Source: Flaccisagitta enflata (taxonomy: Eukaryota; Chaetognatha; Sagittoidea; Aphragmophora). From it: a stretch of 64,000 nucleotides of DNA. Positions 1-11,932 of the stretch are shown here, one piece after another; the stretch's first letter is position 1, and every line of letters starts with the position of its first letter. The notes under the pieces are model-generated. The model ran no database searches. It worked only from the letters and a program-made list of their open reading frames with translations, and was not told where the DNA came from. The position numbers and the translations under genes were made by a program. The stretch is taken from assembly GCA_965153355.1 (NCBI GenBank), contig OZ231127.1:98146001-98210000 (forward strand), in the 5' to 3' direction.

Positions 1-640
1 AAGACTGAGCCGGCCCTCCACAGTACCCCCAAAAGCTGCCCCACCTTGTCACGCACCCTACCAACCTGCGCAGCCCACCCCAGCCTCTCATCCACCCACA
101 TCCCAAGGAACTGGGCCCCTGTCACCCTTCCCCACCAACCCACAGCCCCGGCCCACCTGTCTCATAGCCACCAGGCCCACCAAAATAGACAAACTCCATC
201 TTCTTGAGGTTCAGAGTAAGTCTTTTTCCCCATAAGCACCCCACTAACCCCTCCAGACCGCGGTTAATCTTGCCAAATAGCTCACCTGGGTCTTTGTCCT
301 GTGCAAAGATGTTGGTGTGAGCTGCAAACAGGACCAGGTCCAGCCCCTCACAGGCCTTCACCATGTCATTGACATATAGAAGGAAGAAGAGGGGACCAAG
401 GACCGAACCCTGGGGAACCCCACACTCAACCCGCCCCCTCTCTGACTCAACCCCCCCATAAACCACATACTGGAACCGCCCCTCCAGGAAGCTCTCAAGG
501 AGAGCAAGAGCCTGACCCCTCACCCCATAATGCTCCGGCTTGGCCAGGAGGACCTGATGGTCAACCATGTTGAATGCCTTCTTGAGAAGTAGAATAGCTA
601 GGAAATTCTCATCACCGGTCTCCTCTTTCAAGAAGTGGAG
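1..640 (-). pseudogene. LINE reverse transcriptase fragment (LINE-A, C-terminal part)
   Basis: The minus strand encodes the palm and thumb of a non-LTR retrotransposon reverse transcriptase (CR1/Jockey-like). The motif around CGVPQGSVLGPL is intact. The catalytic positions are lost: the family's FADDTN box reads FAAHTN, and the Asp of the LDLRKAF box is Leu. A frameshift near 121 moves the frame, after which LGMWVDERLGW matches the conserved post-RT segment and runs off the window edge. It cannot be active. The N-terminal parts of what looks like the same copy lie at 4849-5527 and 7483-7865, separated by inserted elements. Confidence 0.85.
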
Positions 641-645
641 GAAAG

Positions 646-3064
646 CCTTTTTGAGGAATTTTGTTAATAAGTTGATGGCATGTTCTCAGAGGTTTAGGTA
701 CAGGCTTCTGACTCTTTCGGATTTTAGGAACAGGACAGAATTAGAGAGGCTTAGGGCTAGCTATGTAATTACCGTTGTAGATAAGGCAGCTAACAATTTT
801 GCCTTTACCTGTAAAAAGTTTTACTTTCTAAAACTTGCGTCTGAGTTAGGTATGGACAATGATACCTGCTAATGACACCTATGTACATTGTCCTAACTCT
901 GAAGCTCAGATTGAGGCTCAGATTGGGCAGGATTTGTCTAAATTCAGGATTGTTTCTGATGAATCTGAGGAGAAACTGGCTATCTTATACCAGACTCCTA
1001 AGTTTCACAAAAATCCTCCCAAAATGAGGTACATAGCGGGTAATGTCAAAACTGTTACCTCTAGATTAGATAGTATTGTGGCATTGGTTTTGAAAATGTG
1101 TAAGTCTCATTTTACAAATCTATGCCGCAAGAATGAGGAATACTCAGGTAGAAAGTATGTTTTTGATGTCCAAACAAGTATGGAAGTTAAGGATATGTTT
1201 GATAAGGCGGATAATGTTGTATCTATTTCCATTCATGATTTTTCTACCTAATATACATTGTTTGATCACGAACATCTACTGGCAAATATATCATGGCTTT
1301 TGCATAGATTAGCTAAGAATAGTAATCATAGGCACATTAGAATAGGTAGGGACAAGGCCTGGTGGGTCTAGGGCAGTTCAGAGGGGGTTGTATATACAAT
1401 CTGTTTCACGCCAAATTAGATGAAAGAAAACGATGCCATTTGACTTTGAGACCAGATAAATCGATTCTGAAAGAAGTTTAAGGCAGTAAATATACTCCGA
1501 TTTTATCCTGCAAAATTCCATGAGGCTGAGATAAAAAAATCTGCCCTCCATAACAACTGGAAGTTAATGTCGTTTATCTGGATGGGTGGTGGTAGAATTA
1601 TCACATCTGATTACAGTTAAAAGCAATTGAAGATCAAAATCAAGTTGAAGAGCACTTCTCAGCCACATGAAGTCTACAGACATGGACGAATATTCAATTA
1701 AAGCTATGAATGATACTTGCTGATGTCTTTAGATATTTTTCTCTGTAATGGATCATGGCTCCATCAGCCTCCGCAAAATGCGACAATGCATAAAAAATTC
1801 GAGTTTCTAAATTGTTTTGATTTCCTTGCAAAGAGTCTTCTAAAATAGGATGTGAGTTGATTATTCTTTCACAAAAATTAACCAATGCTTTTCATAAAAT
1901 CACGTGAGTTATGACAAAGTTTGGTTGGGTATGGGTTTGGCGCTCGTCAGCCTCCAAAGTAAAAACAAATTCTTTATGACAGAAAGGTTAGAGATTCTGA
2001 TTTTTAATTCACTGTTACTTTTGTGATCAGTGACGCCTTAAGGCGGCTGTAATACATGAGGTCACTCCTTAGACAGGTACCTTTTACCTCTAAGGGTGAA
2101 GAGGAATGTCTTGAAACTCATTTTATATTGAAAGAATGAGCCAAATATAGCCCCAATCATAAGAGAACAAAAAATAAAATAACCCAAAACTTTGAGTTAG
2201 ATCCCATGCCCTCTGAGCAGTTACTATCTTAAGAAGGAGGCATGACAATTTTACCGCATAAAATCGGAGCTTAATAGCTACACAGAGCACTTTTCAGAAA
2301 TGACCTATCATTCCCACAAGCTGATTTTTGTCGTTTCCTTATATCTAAGTTGGCGTGAAACACCCTGTAGTCTGGAGGAGATCTTAGAGATGATAGATTA
2401 CCTAGTTAGAAACTCATATATTAAGGCTTTTAGTAATATTTTCAGACAAGGAAGGGGAATAATCATGAGTGGTAAGAGCTCTGGGTGGTTGTTTGACTGC
2501 TCTCTTATGGTAGATGAGTACAAATATGTCGAAAGTAAGATTAGAGGTGGTTTTATTGATGATGCTGATAAGTTAAGACTCTTTAGAAGATACAGGGATG
2601 ATTGTACATCTATCAATATAGACAATTTTCTGACAATTGCAGGTGAGATATATCCCCCTAGTTTAACCCTAACACAGGAAAATGAGCTTCCCAATAAGGT
2701 TAATGTTTTGGACATGGTAGCAGAGGTTGTTAATGGACGGTTAGTCACTAAGGTCTATTGCAAGACCGATGACTTCCCATTTGATGTTATCTCTCTTCCT
2801 TTCCTAGATAGTAATTTAGATAGTAAAATATGTTACAGGGTATTCTATGGCCAGGTAGTCACATTTCAAAGATTGAGCAGCTTAAGGGAGGATTTTGAAG
2901 GCAGGAAGAAGTTTTTGGCAGATATCTTACTTGGGCGGGGATATGATTGTAGGCTACTTCAGAGACAATTTTGTAGGGCTGTTGAGAAATATGTGCAGGA
3001 ATTTCAGAAATGGACCATCCCACTAGATTTAAGGTCATGGTTTTTTGAAATAGTTAGATGCAGG
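646..3064 (+). pseudogene. Penelope-like element reverse transcriptase, interrupted
   Basis: Three plus-strand pieces together match the Penelope-like RT family common in cnidarians and other marine invertebrates. 646-870 holds the VVDKAANN box; 870-1370 holds TPKFHKNPPKMRYIAG and the motif A region SISIHDFST; 2363-3064 holds the YxDD box as RRYRDDC, followed by the family's DDFPFDVISLPFLD segment and the C-terminal helices. A frameshift near 860, an in-frame stop near 1250 and a 961-bp DNA element between 1402 and 2362 break the frame. The native stop is probably the TAG formed at 3065 once the MITE there is set aside. No GIY-YIG endonuclease domain follows it. The match is from memory of the family. 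Confidence 0.75.
1402..2362. mobile_element. DNA element with long imperfect terminal inverted repeats
   Basis: The ends are inverted copies starting TGTTTCACGCCAA. Similarity continues inward for about 125 bp on each side, including a shared CTCCGATTTTAT block on the left (from about 1495) and its complement near 2260-2275. It sits inside the Penelope-like RT between motif A and the segment preceding the YxDD box, so it is a later insertion. No clear target-site duplication and no transposase were found. Superfamily unassigned. Confidence 0.6.
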
Positions 3065-3066
3065 TA

Positions 3067-3640
3067 CAGTAGATGTCGTCTAGACTTGGAAATACGGGGG
3101 AATTCATTACAGGAAGACAAATAATCTTAAGAGACTGATATTTGGAATATAAACTAATAAAAAGATGCTTTGTTGCCGATGGGTGTTGGTTGCCATGGAA
3201 ACACATTTCCATGTATTCACGCTAAAGTATCAATATTTTGAGAAATTTTTTTAGGGAACATTGTTTAAAATAAAATTTGCTAAAACTTTCTCACAGTATG
3301 TTCTGTAAGAATATCGGTCGTTTGGCGGTTGCTAGGGAGCATCACAGGGTTGTCACACATAGTTACGCTCCCTAGCAACGGCTAAACGAGCGATATTCTT
3401 ACAGAACATACTGTGGGAAAGTTGTAGCAAATTTTATTTTGAACAATGTTCCCTCAAAAAATTTCTCAAAATATTGATACTTTAGCGTAAATACATGGAA
3501 ATGTGTTTCCATGGCAACCAACACCCATGGGCAATAAAGCATCCTTTTATCAGTCTATATTAAAAATATCAATCTCTTAAGTATATTTGTCTTCCTGCAA
3601 TGAATTCCCCCGTATTTCCAAGTCTAGACGACATCTACTG
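3067..3640. mobile_element. Palindromic TA-flanked MITE (family M)
   Basis: Two 274-bp arms are near-perfect inverted copies around a 26-bp loop at 3341-3366. The ends start CAGTAGATGTCGTCTAGAC, and TA dinucleotides flank it at 3065-3066 and 3641-3642, as expected for Tc1/mariner-type elements. It lies at the stop codon of the Penelope-like ORF, so the last apparent codons of that frame are MITE sequence. Confidence 0.75.
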
Positions 3641-4279
3641 TAGCTCAGTAGGAAAGTCCCCATGATCTTTGGTCTATTAATATAGCAGAATCATGGGTCT
3701 GTCATAGTTTGTTTAGCTCATCTAGATAGGGGGACCAGAGTTTAGGTCTATTAATATAGCTGATACTTTGGTTCTCCCTTAACATTCCAGTGGTCTATTA
3801 ATATAGCATTGGTATGTGTATATATGTAAAATATAAAATATACTTGTATAAATATGTTTAAGTTAGCTTTTTGTATTTAATTAGTTTAATATTCTGTGTA
3901 TATTGTGCATTTGGTAATGTATGCTGTTTTTAATTTTTTTGTTAAGTCTGTCCAATTTTTGTGCCACTTGTCCTTCCTATATCTGATTATCTCTGGTCCT
4001 GTGATGTTTGGTTGTCTGCTGTCCCTCTCTGAGCTGCTCTGGTCGTTTCATCCTCTTCTTTTTATCCCTCCTCTTCTTCATCTTAATTCTACTCTCTTCT
4101 GAGTGACATTCTGTCATTCTCTCCAAACCCTCACTTTCAACTCCTTTTTTCTCTCTCATTATTCTGCTATTTCTTTGGTGTCTGGGATAAGTGGGATGGG
4201 GCCTAACCACGCCTGGGTTAGGGGAAGATAAGTAGCTTCTTCCTCTTTCTCAGACAGTCCACAGCCTGTACCTAGATAC

Positions 4280-4323
<44 letters not shown>
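3641..4323. other. Penelope 3' flank with three copies of a 16-bp repeat
   Basis: No gene is seen. GGTCTATTAATATAGC occurs exactly at 3671-3686, 3745-3760 and 3792-3807. The rest is AT-rich, then pyrimidine-rich, ending in a (CT)n run at about 4281-4320. Confidence 0.5.
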
Positions 4324-4324
<1 letters not shown>

Positions 4325-4823
4325 GGGCAGCGGCCCCAAAGGGGACGAAGTCCTGTAGAACACAGGGGGACTTTCGTTCGTCCGTCCGTTTGTTCATCCG
4401 TTCGTCCGTTCGTCCATCCCCCTCCCTCATCAGGCCCCTCAGCCCTCAAATCTGGCCTCTGAGACCTCAAATCTGGCATCTCAGGCCCCAAATTCAGCCT
4501 CTCAGGCCTCAAATCCAGCCTCTTTGGCCTCAAATCTGGCCTCTCAGGCCTCAGATCCAACCTCTCAGGCCTCAAACCTGGCCTCTCAGGCCTCAAACTA
4601 GGCCTCTCAGGCCTCAAATCAGCTATCTAGGCCCAATCTATTGCTCTCAGTCAGCCCTCTATAGCATCTCATCCCCTTCTTCAGGCAGGACGAACAAAAG
4701 TCCCCCTGTGTTCTACAGGACTTTGTCCCCTTTGGGGCCGCTGCCCTGCTACCCCTTACTCCAATTCACAATCACTCAAAGCAGGGCAACGGGTATCGCT
4801 GACCACATATTGCCTTTTTATCT
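4324..4823. mobile_element. Family G element
   Basis: The left end GGGCAGCGGCCCCAAAGGGG at 4324 recurs inverted at about 4725-4745. Inside each end is a matching pair around GTCCTGTAGAACACAGG. The core is a tandem array of about 20-bp units built on CTCAGGCCTCAAATC. To the right is the family's outer tail, ending with a form of GGTACCGCTGACCA. It lies next to LINE-A. Confidence 0.7.
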
Positions 4824-4848
4824 AAACCTAACAAAAGCATATAGAAAG

Positions 4849-5527
4849 ACCCTGTTCCAAGCCCCCCGGACCTTCTCCACCATATCCAGCACAGCCATCG
4901 CGGTGGAGTGGCCAGCCCTGAAACCATACTGCCCAGGAATGACCACCCCAGCCCTGTCTAGGAACCCCTCAAGCCGCAGCCAAGGGACCCTCTCAAAGAT
5001 CTGAGAGAGAATGAGCAGGACTGAGACAGGACGATAATTCGCGAACTGGCTGGGATCCTCACCCTTGTAGACAGGCACCACCCTGGCCACCTTGAAGCAG
5101 CCTGGGTAGTGGCCCTCTCTCATGCAGTAATTGAGAAACCCCGAGAGGGGACCTGCAATTTCCGCCGAGACTGTCTTAATGACCCAGGATACATGAAATT
5201 ATAGCGCATCCAAAATAGCAGCCTCTAAAATAGCCATGGGGAAACTCCATCCCACCTCATACCCTTGTTTGGCTCCAGGCCCTGACACAATTCCCCCACC
5301 TCAGCAGGGGTGGTTGGCCTCTAGAACAAGGAGCCCTCAACCCTCTCCCCCATGTAACCCCGGAACGCCCCATCCCTCACCCCTCCTATCCTAGCCGCCA
5401 ACTGCGGCCCTACCTTACAATAGAAATCACAAACCCCCCCCCCCCCGCTATCTTATCCCCATCCGTCACACCAACCCCGTCCTGCTTAAAAAACCCACTC
5501 GCCGAACTAAATCGGCGTGACCTGGAG
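4849..5527 (-). pseudogene. LINE-A, middle part (N-terminal half of RT)
   Basis: The minus strand encodes the RT fingers: VARVVPVYKGEDPSQFANYR followed by QYGFRAGHSTAMAVLDMVEK, the usual start of a LINE RT. Upstream, PTTPAEVGELCQGLEPNKG and then SASGFFKQDGVG match the linker before the RT. Stops and frame changes occur around 5120-5400. It continues across the 5528-7482 insertion into 7483-7865. Confidence 0.8.
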
Positions 5528-7482
5528 TAGGACAGGGGTTCTGACACAAATTTTGGCAGATCCTTCTTGTTAACGGCACTTTGGCTCAAAATCAATGTAG
5601 TATTAATGTTCTGCCTTCAAAAGTCGCCATGGGTATCAGGAAATTGTGACCGCCACCCCCCCACCCCCCCTCAGAAGGTGGTGACCTCTAAAGATTAAGC
5701 AATTCGCCTTCTTTTGCTAATAAATTCTAAATGGATCATTCAAAAAGCCTGGTGATGGTCTCATTTGAAAGGTATTTACGTGAAAAACATGAAAGATTAC
5801 TGATATGAAAGAGGGGTCCCAAGGGAGGCCCTTAAGGGGCCCCTAAAGCATCCAATACATGAAAATGTGCAATGATTTGTTAATAAAACTAGGTAATGGT
5901 GTCATTTAGAACGTTTCTACCCATAGAATATGAAAAATTACTGATATGGAAGAGGGGGCTCCAAAGGGGCCCCTAAAGAACCCCAAAGAGGTTAAAGGGG
6001 CCCTTGAAGGATCTATAACCATGAAAATGTAGATTTGACTCTTTGATAAATCTGATTGTGGTGTTTTTGGAAAGTATCTACGTGGAGAACATGAAATGTT
6101 ATTGACATGGATGATGGGGTCCCTAGGTGGCCGCTTAGGGCCCCCAAAGGGATTGAAGAGGACCCCAAAGGATCTAAAGTCTTGAAAATTTAAAATGAAT
6201 TGTTCAAAAAATCTGGTAGTGGTCTCATTTGGAAGGTATCATCATAAAAAACATAAAACATTACTGATATGGAAAATTTGGTTCCCAGGGGTCCCCTAAG
6301 GAGCCACTAAGGAGTAAAAGAGGGCCCCAATGAATCCAAATCATGAAAATCTGGAATTGTCATAGTTTTCTCTTTACAGACAGAGAGACGGACAACAAGA
6401 CAGACAGACAAATGGGCGGATAAACCAAGAGAGTGAGAGTGCAGAGTGTGGAGTTCAGTTGAGTTTAGCTGGACAATCAGTTATGGATGTCAACTCCTAT
6501 GTGTCAAGATTAAGGGAAAATCTTGACACATTTGTCTGTCTGTCTTTTTGTGTGTCTGTCTTTTTGTGTGTCTGTCTGTCTCTATACCTATCTGTTTATT
6601 TTGGTCTGTCTTTTAGAGAAAACTAAGACAATTCAAGATTTTCATGATTTTGGATTCATTGGGGCCCTCTTTTACTCCTTAGCGGCTCCTTAGGGGCCCC
6701 CTGGAAACCAAATTTTCCATATCAGTAACGTTTTATGTTTTTTATGTAAATACCTTCTAAATGAGACCACTTCCAGATTTTTTGAACAATTCATTTTAAA
6801 TTTTCAAGACTTTAGATCCTTTGGGGTCCTCTTCAATCCCTTTGGGGGCCCTAAGCGGCCACCTAGGGACCCCATCATCCATGTCAATAACATTTCATGT
6901 TCTCCACGTAGATACCTTCCAAAAACACCACAATCAGATTTATCAAAGAGTCTTATCTATGTTTTCATGGTTATAGATCCTTCAAGGGCCCCTTTAACCT
7001 CTTTGGGGTTCTTTAGGGGCCCCTTTGGAGCCCCCTCTTCCATATCAGTAATTTTTCATATTCTATGGGTAGAAACGTTTTGAATGACACCATTACCTAG
7101 TTTTTTTAACAAATCATTGCACATTTTCATGTATTGGATGCTTTGGGGGCCCCTTCAATCATTTTAGAGCCCCCTTAAGGGCCCTCTTTGGGACCCCTCT
7201 TTCATATCAGTAATTTTTCATGTTCTCCACATAAATACCTTTCAAATGAGACCATCACCAGGCTTTTTGAATGATCCATTTAGAATTTATTAGCAAAAGA
7301 AGGCGAATTGCTTAATCTTTAGAGGTCACCACCTTCAGAGGGGGGGTGGGGGGGTGGCGGTTACAATTTCCTGATACCCAATGCGACTTTTGAAGGCAGA
7401 ACATTAATACTACATTGATTTTGAGCCAAAGTGCCGTTAACAAGAAGGATCTGCCAAAATCTGTGTCAGAACCCCTGTCCTA
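5528..7482. mobile_element. hAT-like foldback element with 8-bp target duplication
   Basis: A 1,955-bp inverted repeat has arms of about 860 bp (5528-6386 and about 6602-7482) around a central spacer of about 215 bp. The ends start TAGGACAGGGGTTCTG. ACCTGGAG flanks it on both sides (5520-5527 and 7483-7490). An 8-bp duplication and a TAGG/CAGGGG end fit the hAT superfamily. The spacer holds a 13-bp perfect hairpin (about 6500-6532). No transposase is present, so it is non-autonomous. Confidence 0.8.
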
Positions 7483-7865
7483 ACCTGGAGCCCCTCAGCA
7501 CCTCATTCAAAACCTCCCAGGTGCCTTTGCGGTCCCCCCTTATCTCACCCATCCTCTGGTCGAAGTATTCCCTTTTCAACCTCTTCCTCATCCTATTCAC
7601 CTCCCTTGTCACTTCGACCAGCCTCGTCCGACCCCTGTCATCCAACCCACCCCTTAGCTTACGGGAGTATAACTCCCCCTTCTCCCCCACCAACTCCTTG
7701 AAGCCCTCATCATCAAGCCAGGGCTTCTCCCTGTCCTTCCTGCCCCTCTTGTCATCCAACCATGGAAATGTAGCATCATATCATACATGTCCCGAAATGA
7801 GTTCCAGAACCTAGCTACATTCCCCTCTATCCCTAGGGACCCCTCCTCCTCAAAATGCCAGCCCC
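7483..7865 (-). pseudogene. LINE-A, region upstream of the RT
   Basis: The minus strand encodes a charged linker (about residues DREKPWLDDEGFKELVGEK) and RMRKRLKREYFDQRMGE, the K-rich stretch found between endonuclease and RT in LINEs. It reads directly into the 5527 segment if the foldback and one copy of the 8-bp duplication are set aside. The LINE is lost beyond about 7865, where satellite begins. No endonuclease domain is seen. Confidence 0.7.
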
Positions 7866-8230
7866 TGAGCTCGGCAGCAAACGCTCATCTGTGAGGGTGT
7901 TTTTGAGTACTCTAGCTCATTTAACTTAATTTATCTTCTCTGATTTTAAATGTGATAAATGAATGTTTTGACATAAGCTTGCAAATACAAGATAGCATAT
8001 CAGTGAGCATGGCTGGTTGTCTGGTTGAGTGATTTTGAGTATCTTAGCTCATCTTGCTCATTTGTCTGTCCTACTTTTTCAGTGCAATCAATACATAAAA
8101 TTTTTTTTGATTTGATCTAACAGATAAAAAAAAATTGCAATGACTGAGGACAAAAACTTCACGGCGACAGCCGCCATTACTGGTATATATTCTTACATTG
8201 GAGATGATGCAGTGGATCTCCTCTAGACTT
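7866..8230. repeat. AGCTCATTT-containing dispersed satellite
   Basis: This copy contains GAGCATGCAAATACAAGA-like and TAGCTCATTTAGCTCA-like blocks. The same roughly 150-bp monomers are found in tandem at 49090-49740 and in part at 8661-8760. No coding potential seen. Confidence 0.55.
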
Positions 8231-8263
8231 GAGATAACGGGGCAAGCATTACATTACAAGACA

Positions 8264-8660
8264 TTGGCCCTTTGGGGCCGCTGCTCGCCCTTACTCCACT
8301 ACTTCACTTGATCACTCCATGCAGGGCATTGGGTCCTGCTGACCATGTGCGATCCTTGGATGACTAGTTAGGCAGTGGCCCCAAAGGGGCTGATGACCTA
8401 TGCTCTCACATATATGCAGAATTTTCTCCTCTTCTTCCTCCCTCCTCCTCTTCAGTCATATCTTCCCCTCAAATCTCAGCCTCGAGGCCTAAATCCCAGT
8501 CCCAAGGCCCAAATCCCACTCAAGAGGCCCAAATTTCAGCCTTCCTTTGGCCCAAATCCAGGCCTCTGGGCTTAAATCCCAATTTTGCCACGCTAGTCCC
8601 AGCCTCCAGGCCAAATCACACCCTTAAGGCCCAGATCCCAGTCTTGATGCCTGAATCCCT
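8264..8660. mobile_element. Two abutting family G pieces
   Basis: 8264-8363 is a right end only, finishing GATCCTTGGATGACTAGTTA. 8366-8660 is a left end (GGCAGTGGCCCCAAAGGGG, then a GATGACCTATGCT block) with a core of GGCCCAAATCCCAG-like units and no matching right end. Confidence 0.6.
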
Positions 8661-9194
8661 GCCTGATCAATTTTTTACGATTTTGTGTAGGATCAATAAA
8701 GTAGTGTATTGATGTTATGTTTGAGCATGCAAATATCAAGTGTACTACGCAATACCCCTATTGTGTGATTAAACAATGAAAAAATATAGTTGCGTGTCTG
8801 CGACTAAAACAATTGAGCTTTTACGTACAGATGGATTAGAGGAGTCATTAGTAGAGGACTCATTAGTATGGTGTTACTTTTCAGATGCCAAAAAAAAATA
8901 AACAATTTTTTGCCCTTTTGCACAAGATAGCGATCATTATCTATTTTTTGGCAGGCAAAAAATGCTATACAAGGGCTGAAATCTTTTTTAAGATCATCAA
9001 CAAGCCAAACAAAAACTTTTGTGTCATGGTGGACCCGTCCCACGCACAATTTAGCAATGTCCCCACCTGGCCCTGGCGGGACATGGGTCCCGAGGTCCCG
9101 ACATGCTGGGACATCACCTTGTCCCGAATTCCCGGGACCTGATGCATATCCCGGCCCTCTGCCTCCTCCTCCTTCTCATCCTCCCTCTGTTTTT
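8661..9194. other. AT-rich repeat remnants
   Basis: 8661-8760 is a piece of the AGCTCA satellite. 9020-9150 holds several GGGACAT/ATGTCCC words that can pair with each other. I see no gene. Confidence 0.4.
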
Positions 9195-9352
9195 AGTCGC
9201 GGACACGCGACTCTACACCTTGCCGTGTCGGTCGGTAGGTCGGTATGTCGGTCCGTCGGTCCGTCGGTCCTATTTTTGAATTCCGAGCGGTTTTTGCATT
9301 ACTGCTCCTGCCCAACCGTCCGCGACTGGATTGCCGTGTATCCGGCCTTGTT
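9195..9352. mobile_element. Compact family P element
   Basis: It starts with a variant of the 18-bp palindrome (AGTCGCGGACACGCGACT), then CTACACCTTGCCGTGTCGG, GTCGGTCC repeats, CTGCTCCTGCCCAACC, and the other end TGCCGTGTATCCGGCCTTGTT. This 158-bp form recurs at 31371, 32965 (inverted) and 52088. Confidence 0.65.
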
Positions 9353-9957
9353 AATGATGGTGGAGATAGTTTTTTTCTTTTATTTTTTGCATTCGTGGTT
9401 GATATTCTGTGATCATTTTTGAATTATAAAAAAAATGATTATTTAAAAAAAATGATTATTTAAAAAAAATCATAGACTTTTTTTTCATTCTATGTTATTT
9501 TTCACTTTTCATTCTTTTTTTTTCCATTGAGCATTCATTTTCCATTTATCCTAAATATTCCATTGTTCATTTTCTAATTGTTTCATATTTTCTAATTTTA
9601 CTTGTTTTTTTTTGCATCATTCATTTTCTGAGTCAAGTCGTTTGTTTCTTTTTTCTTTTTTATACATTGTTAACCATTTTTAACAGTATTTTGAAAAGAA
9701 TGGGAAGTATATTTTTGATAGTTTTTTATTTTTCTTACCCTTCCCTAGTACCGAGGCTCTATACTGAGCCCCAGTACTGCTCCTGCCTGTACCGAGCTCC
9801 CGACTTCCGGTGTCCGGCCCTACTGTGCCGAGGGACCGGCCGACCCTGCCTATGGGGTCCCACAAGGCATTGGTCCCCACATCGCGTCCTCGCTTTGTTG
9901 TGCCGTCCGTCCATCCTTCACACTTTGAAGGTCAGATTTTAGGCTTGACAAGACATA
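9353..9957. other. T-rich sequence without recognisable gene
   Basis: Long T runs to about 9720, then a GC-richer stretch at 9730-9920. Nothing in either strand resembles a known protein or RNA. Confidence 0.4.
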
Positions 9958-10464
9958 ACATCTGTTCCAATTATTGTTAAATGTACTTATTGCTACTATA
10001 ACTAAACTACATTATTTTTTCTAAAATGGATTTTTGCATTAGCTAAAGCATAAAAATTGTTCCATTTTGCTCATAAATTTTATTTGAATTGGTCAAGGCA
10101 AAGTTGAGATATGTCTAAATTTCATACAGTCTCCCTGATGAAAAAAGCTTTACAATTACCAAAATAGGCCTGTCGTCTTTAAAAACACATCAATTCTGCA
10201 GAAAAACAGTTTTGGACATGGGGATGATTTATACAAAAAAATATTAATACAAAAATTGAATTATATGAGCTATCATTTTTTCCTCATGGTGTAATCACAT
10301 AACGATTAGGTCAATATAAGTGATTAAAATGAGTAAAATCAAAGATAAACTGCTTCTTCATACTAAAAATCTATCAAAACAATGCCAAATTAGTCAACAA
10401 TGCAGGTAAGTGTACTTGTAATGAAGTCTTTGAGATGTTTTAACAATAATTGTGGAACAGGTGT
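9958..10464. mobile_element. TA-flanked MITE (family M)
   Basis: The ends are inverted copies starting ACA(T/C)CTGTTCC and including AATTATTGTTAAA. TA flanks it at 9956-9957 and 10465-10466. The 507-bp interior has no ORF of note. Confidence 0.6.
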
Positions 10465-10466
10465 TA

Positions 10467-10550
10467 GGCCCTTCGGGGCAGATCCCCACTAGTTGCAAAA
10501 GCAATAGATGGTCCGTAGTACCCGTTGCCCCTAAGTGAGTGTATGCGGGG
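10467..10550. mobile_element. Left piece of a family G element split by a foldback
   Basis: TTGCAAAAGCAATAGATGG and GTACCCGTTGCCCCTAAGTG match the outer tail of family G copies such as those at 36576 and 43807. The rest of the same element resumes at 16464, where GGGGCAGCGGCCCC follows. Confidence 0.6.
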
Positions 10551-11779
10551 GAGATATTACGTGCTCGATATTAGGGGTGTTTATAAACGCCAAATAAACG
10601 CCGTTTATAAACAATGCTATATGACTGTTCATAAACATTTAAAATGCAAGTCAAATAAACAAAAATTGTTTAAATGGCAGTAAAAAACGCTGTTTATAAA
10701 CGACTTTATATCACCATTTATGAACGAAGGAAAAAAAGAAATTGTTAGACCTGATCAGTACAAACTGAAAATGTCTGCACTAGAAAATGTTCTACTAGAA
10801 AACTCAAAATTTTGAAGGTTGTTGCTAATTTTTTTGACCCCAAAAATCGTTAAAAAGAGCCCATAATTGATCGTTTATAAACACAATAAAATTAATGTTT
10901 ATAAACAACAAAAATTAGGTGTTTATAAGTGCTAAATATTTTGTGTTGATAAACACCAAAAGACTAAACAAAAATTGTTTATTTTCCCCCTATTTCTTTT
11001 TTTTACAACCACAAAAATTGCAATGAGAAAAGTACTTAAGAATATCTTTTCTCCTCCTCCTTCTCCTCCACATCCAATATCGTTTATTTGCTCCTCAATT
11101 CTTTTCCAAATAAACAGAGAACCATTTATTTAGTAGCATAAAATCGTTATCATAAACATTTGCACTCCTTTAGAAGTTTTTGTGTTTATAAACATCAAAA
11201 AAAAGAAATATAAAAATTCAGTTCAGATTTATGGTACCAAATAAACAAATTCGTTTATGAGATTTGTATTTTTGATGTTTATAAACACAAAAACTACTAA
11301 AACAGTGTAAACGTTTATGAAAATAAATTTATGGTGCCAAATAAACAATTTTTTGTTTATTTGGAAAGGAAATTGGGAGCAAATAAACGATTTTGGATGA
11401 GGAGGAGGAGGAGGAGAGAAATATAAAAATCTATTTATGAGATCAAATTTATGGCACCAAGTAAACAATTTTGTTTATAAAATTCATATTTTTGGTGTAC
11501 TAAAGGAGTGTAAACGTTTTTGAAAATAAATTTATGGTGCCAAATAAACAATTATTTATTTATTTGGAAAGGAAATTGGGAGCAAATAATCGATTTTGGA
11601 TGAGGAGGTGGAGGAGGAGGAGGATGAGGAGGAGAGAAATACAAAAATCTGTTTATGAGATGAAATTTATGGTACCAAATAAACAAATACGTTAATAAGA
11701 TTCCTTTTTTCATGTATTTATAAACAAAGAAATTTCTAAAGGAATACAAATGTTTATGCTAACAAATTAATTGTATTAA

Positions 11780-11932
11780 AACAAAGCCGGATACACGGCT
11801 ACCCCAGTCGCGTGCGGGTGGGCAGGGGCCATAATTGAGGTCACTCCATCATTTGGGCAGGAACAGTGAGGCCAAAAACCGCAAAAACACAAAAAAAGTA
11901 AAGAGTGACGGACGGACCGGCGCACTGTGGGC
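11780..11932. mobile_element. Family P element (partial)
   Basis: It starts AACAAAGCCGGATACACGG, then GGGTGGGCAGGGGCC, and ends in a GGACGGACCGG run. The terminal palindrome is missing. Confidence 0.55.

Noticed and set aside
4159-5004. Repetitive Arg-Pro-Glu or Leu-Arg-Pro-Gln frames, and similar ones at 28644-28952 and 45252-45695.
   Set aside because: They follow the tandem core of family G elements and change with each core type.
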